A DNA stretch of 64,000 bases, from positions 18,221,772 through 18,285,771 of the forward strand of contig JAPTYO010000010.1 of the NCBI GenBank assembly GCA_036873135.1. The letters are read 5' to 3'. The position numbers were made by a program, and so were the translations under genes. Below, in pieces: positions 56,050 to 64,000 of the stretch (positions are counted from its first letter, which is position 1; each line of letters opens with the position of its first letter). The notes under the pieces are model-generated. The model had not been told where the DNA came from. It did no database searches and worked only from the letters and a program-made list of their open reading frames with translations. This stretch comes from Clarkia xantiana subsp. parviflora (lineage: Eukaryota; Streptophyta; Magnoliopsida; Myrtales; Onagraceae).

Positions 56050-56570
56050 AAACCCCCAACAACAACTCCCTTGTTTGTATTCCAAAACCAAAAGTTCTTC
56101 CTTGTTTGTATGACCAATCTTGTACATGTGAGTTCCCCAAATCACCCCTCGTTTGGAATTTACTCCCTTTTGTTTTCGGGTTTATAAAGTTGACATTTTT
56201 CGGTATCTTGTCTTTGCAGAGAAAGAGACTTGATAGTGAAAACTTATTCGGAAGGAAGGGATGGCACCTGTTTTATCACAATATGCATGGAGTTGAAAAC
56301 TTTATTGTAAGTGAGTTTTCTGGGCAACCGATGGTTATAACTTGATGCAGCCGGGTTATGGTATCGATTCATTCGACTGTGTATATTTGTTGGGATCTTC
56401 CCACCAAATGCAATACAAACCATGGCAATGAAATCTCACCCCTTAATTATGCTCTTTCTCAAGTTTCACTGTGTATCCATCCATCTTTCCTTATTGGTTA
56501 TTATTATCCAGACTCAAAAGTTGCAGTGAACGAGAACTGCACTAGCTTTTTTTTTTTAACATTTTTGCAA
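56050..56570 (+). other. 3' flank of the kinase gene, possible 3' UTR
   Basis: T-rich, with no further conserved coding sequence. It should hold the 3' UTR and polyadenylation site. A TTTTTGTTTTC...TTTGCAG stretch near 56170-56219 could be an untranslated intron. Confidence 0.4.
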
Positions 56571-57016
56571 GGTTAACAACTAATAAACTGTGATTTCAAT
56601 CTGAACTTTAAAATGTTGAAATGGACTGTCTGTTTGGACTCTGTTGAAATTTAGTTTTCCGTCCAAAATTGTTGTTAATTTTGACAGAATATTGCGAAAC
56701 GTCATAATTACCCTTTCTACCAAATATGAAGTGGCGAATTGCCCCTAGAGTCAAAACAACCACCACCCAACTCCGGCGGCCACCACCCAACTCTGGTCGG
56801 CCACCACCCTACATGTAAATTTTTTCACAGAAGGGCATATTTGGAATATCAATTTTATCGAGCTCACGTTACGGTCACGTGATACACTTCCGTTCGACTT
56901 AACCCCAAAAATAGACGGAGACACCAAATAAACACCAAACTTGGGACAGTCGATTTCAATGAAGGACACCAGATTTCAACATGGGCAAAACTTGGACAGT
57001 TTATTAGTTATTAACC
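56571..57016. mobile_element. MULE-type MITE downstream of the kinase gene
   Basis: It begins GGTTAACAACTAATAAACTG and ends CAGTTTATTAGTTATTAACC. Interior GTTGAAATGGACTGTC and GAAATTTAGTTTTCCGTCC relate it to 26965-27474 and 28516-29051. CCACCACCCAACTCCGGCGG in the core recalls the long-TIR elements. No clear target duplication. Confidence 0.7.
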
Positions 57017-58010
57017 ATTTCTTTAAATGTAGGTTTTTCTATAAGAAGCAGCTTGGTTTTACCTTCTTTATGAGATGAGATCATACAGAAAATGAAGAGG
57101 GACCGGGAGAGGTAAGACAGCTTTACATTGACTCTCTGATGTGGGTATTTTCCGCACAGAGGGTATTATTTGTAGTATGTATGTTCCGCATTCGTACCAT
57201 GTCAGCATATAATGGGTAAAGTGATGAATATGAATTTTTTTTCATTCGCGGGGATCGAAATTTAGTAATCTACCCTCCCTTTTTGTGTCTCAACTTTGAA
57301 GTTAATTTTTTTTTTTTTCTAGAGCTAGCTTTTAAAAAAATGTTGGGATTCTGGTGCACTAAAAAAAAGAAGGAATTTGGTGGTATGTGACAACAATATT
57401 TTGAGTACTTTCTCTTATTCATCGAAAAATCCAGAAGGAATTTGTTGGTATGTGATGAACAATTTTGTGAGTGCTTTCTCTTATTCATCCAAAATCCAAT
57501 TCTCTATCTCCATAGGGAAAAAGAGAACAAGACAGCACCACGCCAACATAGACACATATTACAACACATCTTATCTATATCTCCCTTTAATAAGTTGAAA
57601 AAGCAGGAAGCTCTCTCTTTTTGTTTCTTCCTGATTATTTATTGTCTTATGTCCCCTCCTCAATAAGGGTATACCAAGAACCAAATCCAAACATTAGAGA
57701 TGTTAGACTACGGGAATGAAAAAATATTTATTACTAGTACTGTACTCCTCAAGGGATGATAAATGGAAATTAATCTAAATGTAAAATAAGCATATTACGG
57801 GTGCTGTCATCCCGATGAGCCGTTGAGACTATCCATAAAAGAAGAATCAAATACACGACATATATAAAGAGAATGCAACTTTATGTATCTAGTCTAGCTT
57901 GTTAAATAAGTGAAAATTGGGTTAGCCGCAATGACAGATTTAGAACATTTATTATTATAAATCAAAAAAGAAAAATAGAGTCATGCCTACACTAAACAAA
58001 TGAGTTGAAA
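57017..58010. other. Intergenic DNA, nothing recognised
   Basis: Short direct repeats occur near 57370-57490 (AAGGAATTTGNTGGTATGTGA and CTTTCTCTTATTCATC twice). No gene seen. Confidence 0.45.
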
Positions 58011-58796
58011 GGGTTAATAGGTGTTTTGTTACAACATGTTTGACGATTTTTTACTTTTGGTGCGACATCTTTTTTTTTTGTATATTTTTTGTGCAATATG
58101 TTTGCAATTTGTACTACTTTTGGTGCATCCGTTAGTTGACCGTTAGTTTGACCGTTAAATAGTCACGTGACTTGCACATGCCTAGCCCCAAATTTCTATT
58201 TTTTTCAGTTTGGTCCTCAAATTTACTGTCCTAACTTTTTATTTTTGCAATTTAGCCACTAAACATTTTCAACCGCACCATAGGACTAAATTGACCTACT
58301 CATGGTTCGACTCATAGCTAGGTCAAACCATGACTAGGGTCACCAAGGCCCGGGGACCCTAGCCATGTAGCCATGGGTCGAAACATGTCTAGGTCAATTT
58401 AGCCTTATGGTAAAATTGACCCAATTAGTCCTTAAGTCTAATTGACCTAGCCATGGTCCGACCCGTGGCTAGGTCGGACCATGGTTAAGGTCGCACAGGT
58501 CCGGTGACCCTAGCCATGGTTAGACCTAGCCATGGTTCAGACCATGGCTAGTTCAATTTAGCCCTAGGGTGCGGCTGAAAATGTTTAGTGGCTAAATTGC
58601 AAAAATAAAAAGTTAGGACAATAAATTTGAGGACCAAACTGAAAAAAATAGAAATTTGGGGTTAGGCATGTGCAAGTCACGTAACTATTGTGGTACAAAT
58701 TGCAAACATATTGCATCAAAAGTATACCCAAAAAAAAGATATTGCACCAAAAACCAAAAATCGTCAAACGTGTTGTACCAAAACACCTATTAACCC
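58011..58796. mobile_element. Fold-back MULE-type element
   Basis: It begins GGGTTAATAGGTGTTTTG and ends CAAAACACCTATTAACCC. The arms pair CGTTTGACGATTTT-type, TTTGCAATTTGTAC and CTAACTTTTTATTTTTGCAA text over about 240 bp. The core repeats CCATGGCTAGGTC units, the same kind as the core at 34434-35214. Flanks GAGTTGAAA and AAATATAAA do not match well. Confidence 0.8.
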
Positions 58797-58841
58797 AAAT
58801 ATAAATTGATAGTTAAGTTTTTGACAATAGACTATAGCATC

Positions 58842-59032
58842 TTGAAAATATATATACATATAAATATTAATACAAATAGTTAAGAATGAGCTAATGAAAG
58901 TATCCTATTCACCTATATCATATATATTTAGAGTAAATTTTCTTTGAAAATATATATACATATAAATATTAATACAAATAGTTAAGAATGAGGTAATGAA
59001 AGTATCCTATTCACCTATATCATATATATTTA
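58842..59032. repeat. Tandem duplication of a 102-bp unit
   Basis: TTGAAAATATATATACATAT starts at 58842 and 58944. The two units are almost identical (GAGCTAATG against GAGGTAATG). Confidence 0.9.
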
Positions 59033-59339
59033 TTTTTTTAAAAGAAATATCAAACTAACGGATTTGTATCCCTAAGTTTTGTTATTTAAAAAAAGAAAAC
59101 CAAAACTGATTAAAAAAAAAAAATTCTAACAGTGAAGATCCGGAAAATTTAGAATGAGAAAGGAATTCAAATTTATCCCAAAAGTGCCATTATGAAAATA
59201 TGGATGATTGCCATCGTGAAAATATGGATGATTTCTATTCCAAGTCTAATATTCCAAGTAGTTCTGACTATTTCTATTAACAAAAATGTTCTAAAAGTTG
59301 ACTAATATTACAACCATGCCTCCCGACTAATTTCGGAAC
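59033..59339. other. Intergenic DNA left of the Tat element
   Basis: AT-rich, with a short direct repeat GAAAATATGGATGATT near 59192-59232. The 5 bases before the LTR (GGAAC) should recur beyond the element's other end if it is intact. Confidence 0.4.
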
Positions 59340-59962
59340 TGATGGGCCCCGGTGAGGGCCGTTAGGCCCCTTAACGATTGACAAACGGCGACTAGGCCCG
59401 TTGGGCTAGGAGCTGGGCTGCTGGAAGGCTAAGGGCTCCGACAGAAGGAGGCCCCGACATTGAATAGCCCCGAGTAAGTATGGCCTCGATAGGGGAGAGC
59501 CCCGATGTTATCGGACCTGGACGTGGTCGGTCCCGATATGGGGGTTGACATCACTCCCCGATACCGAATCATCAATGATGCAACTTGGGAGTCTCCGATA
59601 ATGGTCGAGGCTCACTAGTAAGAGCACAATCCCGGAAATCTCGCCATGATTACAGTAGTGATATAATGGGCGAGATATGTGGGATGCGTGGCGAGATATA
59701 CGGCGAAATATGTGGGATAGTGGATCACAATCCAACCGCCTAATCAGGTAACTGGGATAGCCTCCCCCCTATAAAAGGAAGGAAGTTATCCCAGATTACG
59801 GTTACGTTTTTACACACATACACATATTGCTTGCTTGATCACCGTACTTACGTTAAGCATCGGAGAGGGATTCTGGGCCACCGCCCTCTATTCCCCTTTT
59901 GCAGGATTACGAGGAGCTAAGGAATCCGTCACCGTAACCGGAGTTCCTACCGTGATCCAACA
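59340..59962 (+). repeat. 5' LTR of the Tat element
   Basis: It starts TGATGGGCCCCGGTGAGG and ends GTGATCCAACA, 623 bp. A promoter-like CCCCCTATAAAAGGAAGG lies near 59764. Downstream it has GTTAAGCATCGGAGAGGG and TTTTGCAGG, found also in the LTR relics at 15-19.6 kb. Confidence 0.85.
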
Positions 59963-59963
59963 T

Positions 59964-59981
59964 TGGCGCCGTCTGTGGGAA
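59964..59981 (+). other. Primer-binding site of the Tat element
   Basis: TGGCGCCGTCTGTGGGAA, one base after the LTR. This form is usual for plant Tat-lineage elements. I do not assign the tRNA. Confidence 0.8.
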
Positions 59982-60027
59982 CGCAACAAAAAGCCAAAGT
60001 AAGTTTGCTTCCCTTTGACTCCATACC

Positions 60028-63000
60028 ATGGCTGGCAACAGGCCGCAGCGATCAGGCAAGCAGGTGCAGACCACCAGCAATCCCCCTGAGGATGATACAC
60101 AGCATCAGGATCTGAGAGACGATGGTGACAGCACTCACCGAGATGACACCACCAGGGAGGTTGTTCCCCCGCGAAGAGAAACCAGGTCGATGACCAGGAA
60201 CGAGCTCCCCGGTGGATCCAGGAACGAGGCGCCTTCCCAGAGCCCAGAGCTGGCCAGGGTAGTGGCAGAGGCCATGCCCCTATTCATGGAGGCCATGGAG
60301 GCCCTCTTAGACCGAAGAGAGGCTGCCAGAAGGCAGGCCGTAGATCTACCGCCGCTCCCTCCGCGGCGAGATGCTCCCAGAAGGCAGGTGGACGACAATC
60401 TGCCGCCACCTCCCCCGTTGAGGGAACAGCCCATTCCCCCCAGGCATCCGAATCCAGCACCGGCGGAGAATTTTGTGGTCGATGGACCAGGGCCAGTACA
60501 GCAAAGGACTATTCCCCTGAATGGTCCCCTCACTGCTGATCAGGTGGTGAAGATCGTGGGTATTTGCATGGGAGATCAGAAGCCCATGATGTCGGAGTTG
60601 AGGAGTCGGGAGACCCATCCCTTCGTTCCCAGGCTGATCAATACCCTGGCCCCTCCAGGCTTGGGTATCCCGAAGATAGAGGAGTACGACGGGGACGCGG
60701 ACCCGGTCCGCCACGTACAGAAGCACCTGACAGCGTGCATGGGCAGGACCACAGATGAGGATGTTATCTGCGCGTTGTTCCCGAGTACCTTGGGAGAGAA
60801 GGCTTTAACATGGTTCTACAGTCTGCCCACCGGATGCATAACCTGTTGGGAGGATATGCATCAGCGATTCATCGCCCAGTACCAAGGGCGTCGACGGCTG
60901 CTGAAGAGTGTTTGGACCCTGCATGAGGTGGTCCAGAGGCCCGACGAATCGCTGGCCCAATACTACCAGCGTTACACGGCTGGCATGACCGAGCTGGATG
61001 AGGAGATATCAGAGGGCGAGGCCGTCCGTACCTTCTTGAAAAACCTCAAACCCCCCTACGGCTCCGACTTACTGCACAGCGTCGCGGCCAAAAACGTCTG
61101 GAGCATGGAGGCGCTTCAGGCGAGGGTGAAACAGCAAATCGACGTCCAAGAGTCGAAGATCGCTGCCGGAGAGTTGGCTCCTCCCAAGGGGCGCGGAGGA
61201 AAGCAGTTGTTCAAACCATTGGACAACCAAAACAAGAAGGATAGCTCCGAGAGTAGTCGGAGTCGTGGACGCTCCGATCGAAGGGAGGATAGGCGTCCGA
61301 CAAAGAAGGACAGTCAGAGGGAGGAGTTTACCCCCCTCAACAGGCCTTTGAGAGAGGTCTTGGCGGTAATGGAGAGGCAAGGCCTCGCTCGGTTCCCCAA
61401 AAAGAAGGAAGGTGAAAAGTTGGGCTCCCGCACCGACCGTTACTGCCGATTCCACCGGGCCACGGGTCACGACACTGACCAGTGTCGGGAGCTGAAGAAG
61501 GAAGTAGAGAAGCTTATCCAGAGGGGTAAGCTGAAGGAGTTCGTGGGGGATTCGCGCTGCAAGCCCCATTCCCGATCTCGGTCGAGATCCCCAAGGAAGA
61601 GAAGGTCCGAAGCAGAGCCTTCGGAAGGCCCCTCAGGGTCCCGACAGAAGAGGGTCATTAATGTGATCCATGGAGGGTTTGCTGCGGGAGGAGACACATC
61701 GTCTTCTCGGGAGCGTTACGCCAACCAGGTGCCCGTAGCAGTGGTTTTGGGGAAAAGGTCCCGGACATGGACCCCGAAGGAGGAAATGGAGATTACCTTC
61801 TCGGCGAAGGATCTGGAGGGAGTAGAGACCCCCCACGAGGATGCCCTAGTCGTGACACTGGATGTAGGTGGATTCGAAATGAAGAGGATCCTCATTGATG
61901 GAGGAAGCTCCTCCGACATCCTCTTCTCCGACGCCCTGGAGCAGATGGGGAAGAAGAAGAAAGACCTACGGGAGGTTAACTTCCCAATGGTAGGATTTTG
62001 CGGCACAACCTCTTATCCGTTGGGAGTTATTACGCTGCCTGTGTGGTTCGGCAGTGGCTGGAAAATGGAGAAGAGAGATGTGGAGTTCGTGGTGGTCGAA
62101 TCCACAGGGACGTACAATGCGATTATCGGGAGAACCACCATCAACCCGCTGATGGCAGTAGCCTCGACTATCCATCAAAAAATGAAGTTCCCGACTGAGA
62201 ACGGGGTCGGTGAAGTAAAAGGCGATCAGGTGGCGTCGAGACGGTGTTATGTCAACGCCACAAGGAGATCAAGGAAGGAGGCTATGTCGGTTCTCCAGAC
62301 AGACACTGACCCTCGAGAGGAGTTTGGGCGCCCCGCCCCCATGGAGGACCTAAAAGAAGTCGAGATAGATGGGCCCGAGAAGAGGGTAAAGATCGGATCC
62401 GCCCTAACCGAGGAGAGGGCTCAGGAGTTGATCGCGCTCTTGAAAGAATTCAAGGAGTTGTTTGCCTGGTCCCCGAGCGATATGCCAGGAATCAGCCGTG
62501 ACGTGATCGAACACGAACTGAATATCGACCCTACGATCAAGCCGATCGCGCAGAAGAGACGTCCGATGGGGACAGACAAGAGGATCGCAATCCAGCAGGA
62601 GGTTGGCAGGTTGCTCGACGCTGGGTTCATTCGGGAGATCCGATTCCAGACTTGGGTAGCCAACCCAGTGCTGGTGAGGAAAAGCAACGGGAAGTGGCGG
62701 ATGTGTGTCGACTTCCGCGACCTGAATAAGGCTTGCCCGAAGGACTGTTATCCGCTCCCGCGGATCGATCAATTGGTGGATGCTACATCGGGGCATGAGC
62801 TGCTAAGCTTTATGGATGCTTATTCTGGCTATAACCAGATAAAGATGGCGAAAAAGGATGCCCCACATACCGCCTTCTACGCGGACAGTGAAGTCTTCCA
62901 GTACGATGTCATGCCTTTCGGCCTGGTGAACGCAGGGGCGACCTATCAGAGGATGGTGAACAAACTGTTCGGGGATATGATTGGGAGTACCATGGAAGCC

Positions 63001-64000
63001 TATGTAGACGACATGCTGGTGAAGTCCCGACGAGCATCAGACCACGTTGGTAACTTGGCAATGGCCTTCGAGAGGATGAAGCTCCACCAAGTCCGCCTGA
63101 ATCCAGCCAAATGTGCTTTCGGAGTACATTCAGGGAAGTTCTTAGGCTTCATGGTGAGCCAGAGGGGGATCGAGGTGAATCCCGAAAAACTAAGGGCGAT
63201 AGAGGAGATGCAGTCCCCGACAAACCATAGGGAGGTGCAAGTGCTGAACGGTCGACTGGCTTCGATGAATCGCTTCTTATCCAAGGCAAGCGACCGGGCG
63301 ATGCCATTTTTCAATGTGCTAAGGGCCAACCGACAGTTCGAATGGACCGCCGAATGTGAGGAGGCGTTCCAAGCGCTCAAACAACATCTCCGCACCCTCC
63401 CACCACTAGCAAAGCCAGCTCCAGGCGAGCCGCTCTATCTTTACTTGGCTGTTTCTTCGTTTGCAATAAGCTCTGTTTTAGTTAAAGCTGTCGAGGGCAA
63501 TCAAATCCCCGTCTATTATGTAAGCAAGGCGTTTGCCAAGAGTGAAATGAATTACCCTCCGATTGAGAAGTACCTCTTTGCGTTGATTATTACCGCTAGA
63601 AAGTTACGACCTTACTTCCATGCGCATGAAATTACGGTGTTGACTGATCAGCCATTGAAACACTTCTTGAACCGGCCTGATGCGTCGGGGAGACTAGTAA
63701 AGTGGGCCGTGGAACTTAGCGAGTTTCAGATTCATTTCGCTCCGAGAACAGCTATCAAAGGGCAGGCATTGGCCGACTTTATAGTTGAATCTACTGTTCC
63801 CGATCCTGAAGCAACGGAAAAATTAGAGGGGGCAACCGGGAATACTGAAGAGGTCCTGACGGCGGAGCAGTCGGAACAGCCAAATAAGGAGAACACCTGG
63901 GAGTTGTACACGGATGGCTCCTCAAGCTCGGATGGATCGGGTGCGGGGTTCGTATTGATTCCGCCAGGTGGGGCGGAGCCACTTCGATATGCATTGGCCC
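60028..64000 (+). CDS. Tat-type gag-pol polyprotein, 3' end outside window
   Basis: At least 1324 codons run without a stop. Order by residue: a charged N terminus rich in Arg, Pro and Asp; a gag domain around 200-390 (PKIEEYDGDADPVRHVQKH, LGEKALTWFYSLP, FLKNLKPPYGSDLL); a zinc-knuckle-like YCRFHRATGHDTDQC at 472; an aspartic protease with LIDGGSSSDILF around 623, where DGG replaces DSG/DTG as in other plant Tat elements; RT with KWRMCVDFRDLNKACPKD, FMDAYSGYNQI and YVDD at 992-995; a first RNase H from about 1136 (TDQPLKHFL); and the start of a second, archaeal-type RNase H at 1292 (ELYTDGSSSSDGSGAGFVL). Two RNase H domains define the Tat clade. Start ATG 60028 is the first after the primer site, in ACCATGG context. 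Integrase is expected further right. The frame looks functional. Confidence 0.93.
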   Translation, partial: MAGNRPQRSGKQVQTTSNPPEDDTQHQDLRDDGDSTHRDDTTREVVPPRRETRSMTRNELPGGSRNEAPSQSPELARVVAEAMPLFMEAMEALLDRREAARRQAVDLPPLPPRRDAPRRQVDDNLPPPPPLREQPIPPRHPNPAPAENFVVDGPGPVQQRTIPLNGPLTADQVVKIVGICMGDQKPMMSELRSRETHPFVPRLINTLAPPGLGIPKIEEYDGDADPVRHVQKHLTACMGRTTDEDVICALFPSTLGEKALTWFYSLPTGCITCWEDMHQRFIAQYQGRRRLLKSVWTLHEVVQRPDESLAQYYQRYTAGMTELDEEISEGEAVRTFLKNLKPPYGSDLLHSVAAKNVWSMEALQARVKQQIDVQESKIAAGELAPPKGRGGKQLFKPLDNQNKKDSSESSRSRGRSDRREDRRPTKKDSQREEFTPLNRPLREVLAVMERQGLARFPKKKEGEKLGSRTDRYCRFHRATGHDTDQCRELKKEVEKLIQRGKLKEFVGDSRCKPHSRSRSRSPRKRRSEAEPSEGPSGSRQKRVINVIHGGFAAGGDTSSSRERYANQVPVAVVLGKRSRTWTPKEEMEITFSAKDLEGVETPHEDALVVTLDVGGFEMKRILIDGGSSSDILFSDALEQMGKKKKDLREVNFPMVGFCGTTSYPLGVITLPVWFGSGWKMEKRDVEFVVVESTGTYNAIIGRTTINPLMAVASTIHQKMKFPTENGVGEVKGDQVASRRCYVNATRRSRKEAMSVLQTDTDPREEFGRPAPMEDLKEVEIDGPEKRVKIGSALTEERAQELIALLKEFKELFAWSPSDMPGISRDVIEHELNIDPTIKPIAQKRRPMGTDKRIAIQQEVGRLLDAGFIREIRFQTWVANPVLVRKSNGKWRMCVDFRDLNKACPKDCYPLPRIDQLVDATSGHELLSFMDAYSGYNQIKMAKKDAPHTAFYADSEVFQYDVMPFGLVNAGATYQRMVNKLFGDMIGSTMEAYVDDMLVKSRRASDHVGNLAMAFERMKLHQVRLNPAKCAFGVHSGKFLGFMVSQRGIEVNPEKLRAIEEMQSPTNHREVQVLNGRLASMNRFLSKASDRAMPFFNVLRANRQFEWTAECEEAFQALKQHLRTLPPLAKPAPGEPLYLYLAVSSFAISSVLVKAVEGNQIPVYYVSKAFAKSEMNYPPIEKYLFALIITARKLRPYFHAHEITVLTDQPLKHFLNRPDASGRLVKWAVELSEFQIHFAPRTAIKGQALADFIVESTVPDPEATEKLEGATGNTEEVLTAEQSEQPNKENTWELYTDGSSSSDGSGAGFVLIPPGGAEPLRYALA

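Larger units (their letters stand above)
59340..64000 (+). mobile_element. Ty3/gypsy retrotransposon, Tat-type, right part outside window
   Basis: 5' LTR 59340-59962, primer-binding site 59964-59981, then a gag-pol frame open from 60028 to the window edge. It differs from every other element here in having no stop or frameshift over almost 4 kb, with GC-rich codon use. Integrase, any further frames and the 3' LTR would lie beyond 64000. Confidence 0.92.

Noticed and set aside
60135..63395. Minus-strand frames of up to 166 codons across the Tat element
   Set aside because: They are shadows of the GC-rich plus-strand gag-pol frame, which has clear domains throughout.

Overview
The window is nuclear DNA of a flowering plant, most likely a eudicot. 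It has spliced genes with GT-AG introns, plant-specific protein families, AT-rich intergenic DNA and a very high load of transposable elements. I could not place it to genus.

Only three host genes are well supported. (1) 16473-17124 (+) is a small two-exon gene of the plant 'At3g17950-like' family of unknown function. (2) 21279-25499 (-) is a seven-exon TIFY/JAZ jasmonate repressor of the JAZ3/TIFY6 type, with the classic intron inside its Jas motif and two G-boxes upstream. (3) 46509-56049 (+) is a 17-exon AGC-type Ser/Thr kinase of the IRE/IREH1 family. From memory, Arabidopsis IREH1, JAZ3 and At3g17950 lie close together on chromosome 3, so this looks like a conserved gene block inflated here by transposons.

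Layout of the rest. 1-7356: two decayed Ty1/copia elements of one family, the first apparently inserted into the leader of the second, which lies in the opposite orientation and also carries a Mutator-type MITE and a hAT-type MITE. 8341-8454: a perfect 54-bp-arm hairpin. 8921-12670: a long-terminal-inverted-repeat (TIR) element split by a 2.9-kb Helitron. 13-16 kb: AT-rich DNA with a possible Helitron end and an LTR fragment. 17.4-21 kb: solo or relic LTRs and a fold-back element. 25.8-27.5 kb: further inverted-repeat elements.

27.5-46 kb is a tandem duplication of about 1.2-1.5 kb. Its first copy was invaded by a 5.8-kb Helitron and a fold-back element. Its second copy was invaded by a LINE-like element that later received a 7.1-kb copia element. 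Each copy supplies the empty site for the insertions in the other. The Helitron is the most unusual object here: its 5' terminal 635 bp is repeated four times in tandem, so it has four 5' ends and one 3' end, and its interior holds exon-like gene pieces. 56.5-59.1 kb holds fold-back elements and a small tandem duplication. 59340-64000 is the left part of a Ty3/gypsy element of the Tat type, with an LTR, a primer-binding site and a gag-pol frame open to the window edge. It is the only element here that looks intact.

Exon coordinates were read by hand from splice consensus, reading phase and similarity to remembered families. No alignment or database search was run.
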